Assembly: GCA_905216175.1 (NCBI GenBank)
Contig: CAJMSV010000066.1
Span: 1 to 9,543 of the forward strand
Source of the DNA: an uncultured bacterium
GTDB taxonomy: Bacteria; Actinomycetota; Coriobacteriia; Coriobacteriales; Coriobacteriaceae
Reading direction: 5' to 3'
DNA: 9,543 bases
Positions within the stretch are counted from its first letter, which is position 1; every line of letters starts with the position of its first letter. Of this stretch, positions 7,461 through 9,543 are shown piece after piece. Both the position numbers and the translations under genes were made by a program. The notes under the pieces were generated by a model. It worked only from the letters and a program-made list of their open reading frames with translations. It did no database searches and was not told where the DNA came from.

Positions 7461-7506
7461 TACATGCAAGCGAGCGTTCAAGGGGGTCGAGGCCCCCTTT
7501 TTCGTG
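7438..7506 (+). repeat. Direct repeat copy 1: tRNA-Leu 3' end plus terminator
   Basis: The first 31 nt (7438-7468) run from the T-loop through CCA and 8 nt beyond. They are identical to 7643-7673. The next 38 nt, including the terminator, match copy 2 with a few differences. This is the copy belonging to the functional tRNA. Confidence 0.9.
7480..7502 (+). terminator. Intrinsic terminator of tRNA-Leu
   Basis: AAGGGGG (7480-7486), loop TCGAGG and CCCCCTT pair over 7 bp, and the run of five T (7498-7502) follows directly. This is a standard Rho-independent terminator 20 nt after the tRNA. Confidence 0.9.
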
Positions 7507-7642
7507 CCGAACTCGCGTGAGCGCGCGGAGCGTTAAGCAAACAGGCCTGTGGCCTGTTTGTAGCGGAGCGTGGCCTGTTTGTAGCGGAGCGTGGCGAGGG
7601 CGCCGTGCGCCCGAAGCCCGGGGCTTCGCGAAGCGAAGACCC
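7507..7642 (+). repeat. Non-coding repeat-rich spacer between the two tRNA 3' ends
   Basis: The spacer contains a 21-bp unit in perfect tandem (7551-7571 and 7572-7592, beginning GGCCTGTTTGTAGCGG). A 10-bp hairpin, CAAACAGGCC-tgt-GGCCTGTTTG (7538-7560), shares its right arm with the first unit. There are further palindromes: CGAAGCCC-G-GGGCTTCG (about 7612-7628) and GCTTCGCGAAGC (about 7623-7634). I see no gene. Short reading frames on either strand have no ribosome binding site and follow the GC-rich repeats. Confidence 0.8.
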
Positions 7643-7709
7643 TTCGAGTCTCGCCTCGGGCACCATACATGCACCTGCGCTTCAAGGGGGTCAAGGCCCC
7701 TTTTTCGTG
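7643..7709 (+). repeat. Direct repeat copy 2: detached tRNA-Leu 3' end plus terminator
   Basis: The first 31 nt (7643-7673) equal the T-loop-to-CCA end of tRNA-Leu plus 8 nt of its flank. No tRNA 5' half precedes it: the bases before it (AAGACCC) cannot form the T-stem. It is therefore a tRNA fragment, as left by site-specific integration or by segmental duplication. Its terminator, AAGGGG/CCCCTT (7684-7702) with T5 (7701-7705), is intact and slightly diverged from copy 1. Confidence 0.88.
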
Positions 7710-7735
7710 TACGTAATGTGATAGCGCGTTGTACG

Positions 7736-7744
7736 TGTTATTAT
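7736..7744 (+). promoter_or_regulatory. Extended -10 promoter of the infC-rpmI-rplT operon
   Basis: TGT-TATTAT matches TGnTATAAT in all but one hexamer base. The -35 is not clear. The predicted transcription start near 7751 coincides with the first leader hairpin, which fits a leader of about 176 nt before infC. Confidence 0.55.
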
Positions 7745-7864
7745 TCGCAAGGCGTTGTTCCCGCAATGCCCTAAAGAGGAACCCGAGGGTTCCCACCTTT
7801 TGGCGCCAATGAGCAGCTGACTGGTCATACAACCTAGATTCCCTTCCTCATACCGAGGATGTCT

Positions 7865-7921
7865 ATGTGTACGACCTGGTTGCAAAGAAGCGCCGGGTTA
7901 TTTTTTTATGAATGGAGGTAG
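7865..7921 (+). CDS. Possible 18-residue leader peptide upstream of infC
   Basis: ATG 7865 has GAGG at 7855-7858 with a 6-nt spacer and encodes MCTTWLQRSAGLFFYEWR before TAG at 7919-7921. The frame runs through the whole terminator hairpin and T-run and stops inside the infC ribosome binding region, 5 nt before the AUA start. Translation would keep the terminator from folding and could couple to infC. So short a frame can occur by chance, so this is tentative. Confidence 0.3.
   Translation: MCTTWLQRSAGLFFYEWR
7874..7907 (+). terminator. Attenuator terminator in front of infC
   Basis: ACCTGGT-t-GC (7874-7883), loop AAAGAA and GCGCCGGGT (7890-7898) form a stem with one bulge and two G-U pairs, followed by TA and seven T. 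A full intrinsic terminator between a promoter and its first gene, with no gene upstream of it to end, is the mark of attenuation. Confidence 0.75.
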
Positions 7922-7926
7922 GGAAA

Positions 7927-8481
7927 ATAGCTAAGTCTGATGACACCCGCATCAACGACGAGATCACTGCATCTTCGTGCCGTTTGATTGGCGTCGATGG
8001 CTCTCAGCTCGGCCTGTTCGCCATCCGCGATGCCCAGCGCGTCGCTGACGATCAGGGTCTCGACCTGGTCGAGATCGCTCCCAACGCGGAGCCGCCGGTC
8101 TGCAAGGTCATGGACTACGGTAAGTTCAAGTACCAGCAGGCCATGAAGGCCAAGGCCGCTCGTAAGAACCAGTCCAAGGTCGAGGTCAAGGAAATGAAGT
8201 TCCGACCCAAGATCGACGTTGGCGATTACGAGACCAAGAAGGGCCACGTTCTGCGTTTCCTCAAGAAGGGCGCACGCGTTAAGATCACCATCATGTTCCG
8301 CGGCCGTGAGATGGCTCACCCGGAGCAGGGTCTTAACGTTCTCGAGCGTCTCGCCGAGGATCTCAAGCCTTACGCTACGGTCGAGTCCAAGCCTAAGATG
8401 GAAGGCCGTAACATGCTTATGCTGCTCGCCCCGATTAAGGGCGCCTTTGATGAGGATAAAGCGGCAAGCGATACCAAGTAA
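7927..8481 (+). CDS. infC: Translation initiation factor IF-3, AUA start codon
   Basis: IF3 binds the 30S subunit, keeps it apart from 50S and rejects wrong start codons and non-initiator tRNAs. From the ATA at 7927 it has 184 residues, normal for the family. It has the N-domain (RINDEITASSCRLIG...), the signature APNAEPPVCKVMDYGKF (51-67), a lysine-rich linker (about 72-90) and the C-domain with VKEMKFRPKID and FRGREMAH (124-131). The start is set by GGAGG (7914-7918) with an 8-nt spacer to ATA. The only nearby in-frame ATG (7912) overlaps this GGAGG and has no ribosome binding site of its own, and it would add MEVGK. Rare starts such as AUU are a known trait of infC, by which IF3 represses its own synthesis. 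The gene heads infC-rpmI-rplT and is under the attenuator described above. If ATG 7912 were used, the protein would have 189 residues. Confidence 0.95.
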   Translation: MAKSDDTRINDEITASSCRLIGVDGSQLGLFAIRDAQRVADDQGLDLVEIAPNAEPPVCKVMDYGKFKYQQAMKAKAARKNQSKVEVKEMKFRPKIDVGDYETKKGHVLRFLKKGARVKITIMFRGREMAHPEQGLNVLERLAEDLKPYATVESKPKMEGRNMLMLLAPIKGAFDEDKAASDTK

Positions 8482-8513
8482 CTAGTGTTCTGTAACCGAT
8501 TAAGGAGTATTTC

Positions 8514-8705
8514 ATGCCTAAGATGAAGTCCCACAGCGGCACCAAGAAGCGTTTCCGCAAGACTGGTACCGGCAAGCTTATGCGCGCCAAGGCTTTCAAG
8601 AGCCACATCCTGAGCAAGAAGTCCACCAAGCGTAAGCGTGGCTTCCGTCAGGAGACCGAGATCGCCGCTGCCGACCGCAAGGTCATCAAGTCGCGTCTCG
8701 CCTAA
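8514..8705 (+). CDS. rpmI: 50S ribosomal protein L35 (bL35)
   Basis: This is a 63-residue, very basic protein with the typical start MPKMKSHSGTKKRFRKTGTG and the conserved SHILSKKSTKRKRGFR segment. It is a component of the large subunit bound to 23S rRNA. The ATG at 8514 has AAGGAG 8 nt upstream, and the gene follows infC by 32 bp. The order infC-rpmI-rplT is conserved across most bacteria, which makes the call safe despite the small size. Codon use is strongly biased, as expected for a ribosomal protein. Confidence 0.97.
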   Translation: MPKMKSHSGTKKRFRKTGTGKLMRAKAFKSHILSKKSTKRKRGFRQETEIAAADRKVIKSRLA

Positions 8706-8751
8706 GTTCGCGTTCCCGTTTTTCGTTTTACCGTCTAGGAGTTGATAGAAC

Positions 8752-9111
8752 ATGGCACGTATTAAGCGCGCTGTTGCCGCCAAGAAGAAGCGCCGTACCG
8801 TTATGCACCGTGCGAAGGGTTACTACGGTGCCGCTTCGCGTACTTACAAGCATGCTAAAGAGCAGGTCCAGCACTCTCTGCAGTATCAGTATCGTGACCG
8901 CCGCAACAAGAAGCGCGAGATCCGCTCTCTCTGGATCACCCGCATCAACGCTGCCGCTCGCCTGAACGACATCTCTTACTCTCAGTTCATGCACGGCCTG
9001 AAGGTTGCCGGTATCGAGCTCGACCGCAAGGTCCTGGCTCAGATGGCTTACGAGGACATCGAGTCCTTCAACGAGCTGGCTGCCATTGCCAAGAAGGCTC
9101 TCGAGGCCTAA
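8752..9111 (+). CDS. rplT: 50S ribosomal protein L20 (bL20)
   Basis: This 119-residue protein is an early 50S assembly protein. Its long basic N-terminal extension (MARIKRAVAAKKKRRTVMHRAKGYYG) reaches into 23S rRNA. A globular C-terminal domain follows (about 60-119: RSLWITRINAAARLNDISYSQFMHGL, then DRKVLAQMAYED). In several phyla, free L20 also represses its own operon by binding the mRNA leader, and the structured leader before infC fits such a role. The ATG at 8752 has TAGGAG upstream with a 10-nt spacer. The gene is 46 bp after rpmI and is the last in the operon, closed by a strong terminator at 9132. Confidence 0.97.
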   Translation: MARIKRAVAAKKKRRTVMHRAKGYYGAASRTYKHAKEQVQHSLQYQYRDRRNKKREIRSLWITRINAAARLNDISYSQFMHGLKVAGIELDRKVLAQMAYEDIESFNELAAIAKKALEA

Positions 9112-9131
9112 TAGATTCTGTTGAATCGCTA

Positions 9132-9168
9132 GGGGAGTGTCGCAATGTGCGCGGCGCTCCCTCTTTTT
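9132..9168 (+). terminator. Intrinsic terminator of infC-rpmI-rplT
   Basis: GGGAGTGTCGC (9133-9143), a 7-nt loop and GCGGCGCTCCC (9151-9161) form an 11-bp stem with two G-U pairs, followed by TCTTTTT. It lies 20 nt after the rplT stop. Confidence 0.92.
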
Positions 9169-9543
9169 ATCTAAAGCGCTGGTTTATATAGCAAAAGCGC
9201 GGGTAGATAGACACTTACAGGTGACCGATCTTTATATATCTCTTAACCGAAGGGTCATCATCTGATACGTGCGGTCTTGCTGCACTCGACTTTCTACTTC
9301 CAATATAGAAAGCCATAGATTGTGTAGGACTTGTGAAGAGTGGAATTGACGTCCCACATCGCTTCGCGGTCTGGCAATATATCTCCTTGCCGCGCGGCCC
9401 GGTGAGACCGGATCAGCCGCAAAGCGTGCACCTTGAGAACCGGATACTGCGAGGATGGACACTTACTTCAGTGTCGCATCCGGGCAGACATCGAACCATT
9501 TGAAATGGTCTAACTTGGATTTGTTTTTCGCAAGGCCGCCGAG
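9169..9543 (+). promoter_or_regulatory. Probable rRNA operon leader (promoter region, boxA, hairpins); no gene
   Basis: No credible coding frame lies in these 375 bp. The first half is A+T-rich with several promoter-like pieces: TAGACA (9208-9213) with TATATA (9233-9238) at a long 19-bp spacing, and TTGCTG (9277-9282) with TATAGA near 9304. TGCACCTTGAGAACCGGATA (9428-9447) resembles the rrn antitermination boxA of Gram-positive bacteria and actinobacteria (core TTGAGAAC/TTGAAAAC). It is followed by two hairpins: GGATGGACACT with AGTGTC-g-CATCC (9453-9481), and ACCATT-tga-AATGGT (9495-9509). This layout fits the leader before a 16S rRNA gene just past the window. The 16S start itself is not seen. 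Confidence 0.55.
9428..9447 (+). promoter_or_regulatory. boxA-like antitermination site
   Basis: TGCACCTTGAGAACCGGATA is close to boxA elements in rrn leaders and spacers, which bind NusB/NusE and let RNA polymerase pass Rho-sensitive rRNA sequence. The TTGAGAAC core is the form seen in mycobacterial leaders. The call rests on motif likeness and the absence of any coding frame. Confidence 0.55.

Larger units (their letters stand above)
7751..7926 (+). promoter_or_regulatory. infC operon leader with transcription attenuator (L20-leader-like by position)
   Basis: Hairpins in order: GGCGTTG/CAATGCC (7751-7770, one G-U), GGAACC-CGAG-GGTTCC (7778-7793), TCCTC/GAGGA (7845-7859), and a terminator stem (7874-7898) followed by seven T (7901-7907), only 7 nt before the infC ribosome binding site. 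CAACC-t-AG (7830-7837) can pair with CTGGTTG (7876-7882), which is the left arm of the terminator, so an antiterminator is possible. In Bacillus subtilis, L20 represses this same operon by premature termination in the leader. A similar control here is inferred from position and layout, not from a recognised L20-binding motif. Confidence 0.65.

Noticed and set aside
7551..7592. Tandem 21-bp units as a CRISPR-like array
   Set aside because: Only two units, with no spacer between them and no cas genes nearby.
7643..7660. Second tRNA-Leu gene at the downstream copy
   Set aside because: Only the 3' end from the T-loop is present. The acceptor 5' strand, D arm and anticodon arm are missing and the T-stem cannot form.
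7300..7674. 124-codon minus-strand frame and similar small frames over the tRNA and its repeats
   Set aside because: They run through a functional tRNA, its terminator and the tandem repeats. Their protein repeats only mirror the DNA repeats.
9346..9383. TTGACG (9346-9351) with TATATC (9378-9383) as an rrn promoter
   Set aside because: The spacing of about 26 bp is too long for a sigma-70 promoter.
9232..9462. 76-codon minus-strand frame in the final gap
   Set aside because: No ribosome binding site and no recognisable protein. It overlaps the boxA-like element and A+T-rich promoter-like DNA.

Overview
The window reads as high-GC chromosomal DNA of an anaerobic Coriobacteriia-type actinobacterium. 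Collinsella or a close relative is my best guess from the style of the proteins, the C-ending codon bias of the highly expressed genes and the gene order; I could not test this by a search. Every protein gene lies on the + strand, and the window is open at both ends. Most of it is conserved housekeeping sequence. The interest lies between the genes.

Layout. (1) Positions 1-1443 are the 3' part of a RecQ-like superfamily II helicase gene. Its position before relA and an MBL hydrolase suggests it is the tail of a RecJ-helicase fusion. (2) 1459-3819 is a full-length bifunctional (p)ppGpp synthetase/hydrolase. (3) 3904-4587 is a glyoxalase II-like metallo-beta-lactamase-fold hydrolase, separated from rel by a perfect 12-bp hairpin. 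(4) 4782-5648 is class II fructose-bisphosphate aldolase, with its own promoter and a very long imperfect hairpin after its stop. (5) 5901-7334 is a cytoplasmic transglutaminase-like protein of unknown substrate. (6) 7374-7460 is tRNA-Leu(CAA) with a terminator. About 200 bp further on, the 3' end of the tRNA and its terminator occur a second time, with repeat-rich non-coding DNA between the copies. (7) 7739-9111 is the infC-rpmI-rplT operon (IF3, L35, L20). Its leader of about 180 nt holds a strong intrinsic terminator, a possible antiterminator and a possible 18-residue leader peptide, and infC most likely starts at a rare AUA codon. (8) After the rplT terminator, 9169-9543 carries no gene but holds a boxA-like sequence and hairpins, as expected for the leader of an rRNA operon whose 16S gene would lie just beyond the window.

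How the parts relate. The window mixes growth-rate control and translation: alarmone turnover (Rel), initiation factor and ribosomal proteins with an apparent attenuator, a tRNA, a probable rrn leader and a central glycolytic enzyme. I found no convincing new multi-gene system. The best leads are the infC leader (AUA start, attenuator and overlapping mini-ORF), the att-like duplication of the tRNA-Leu 3' end, and the palindromic element behind fba.
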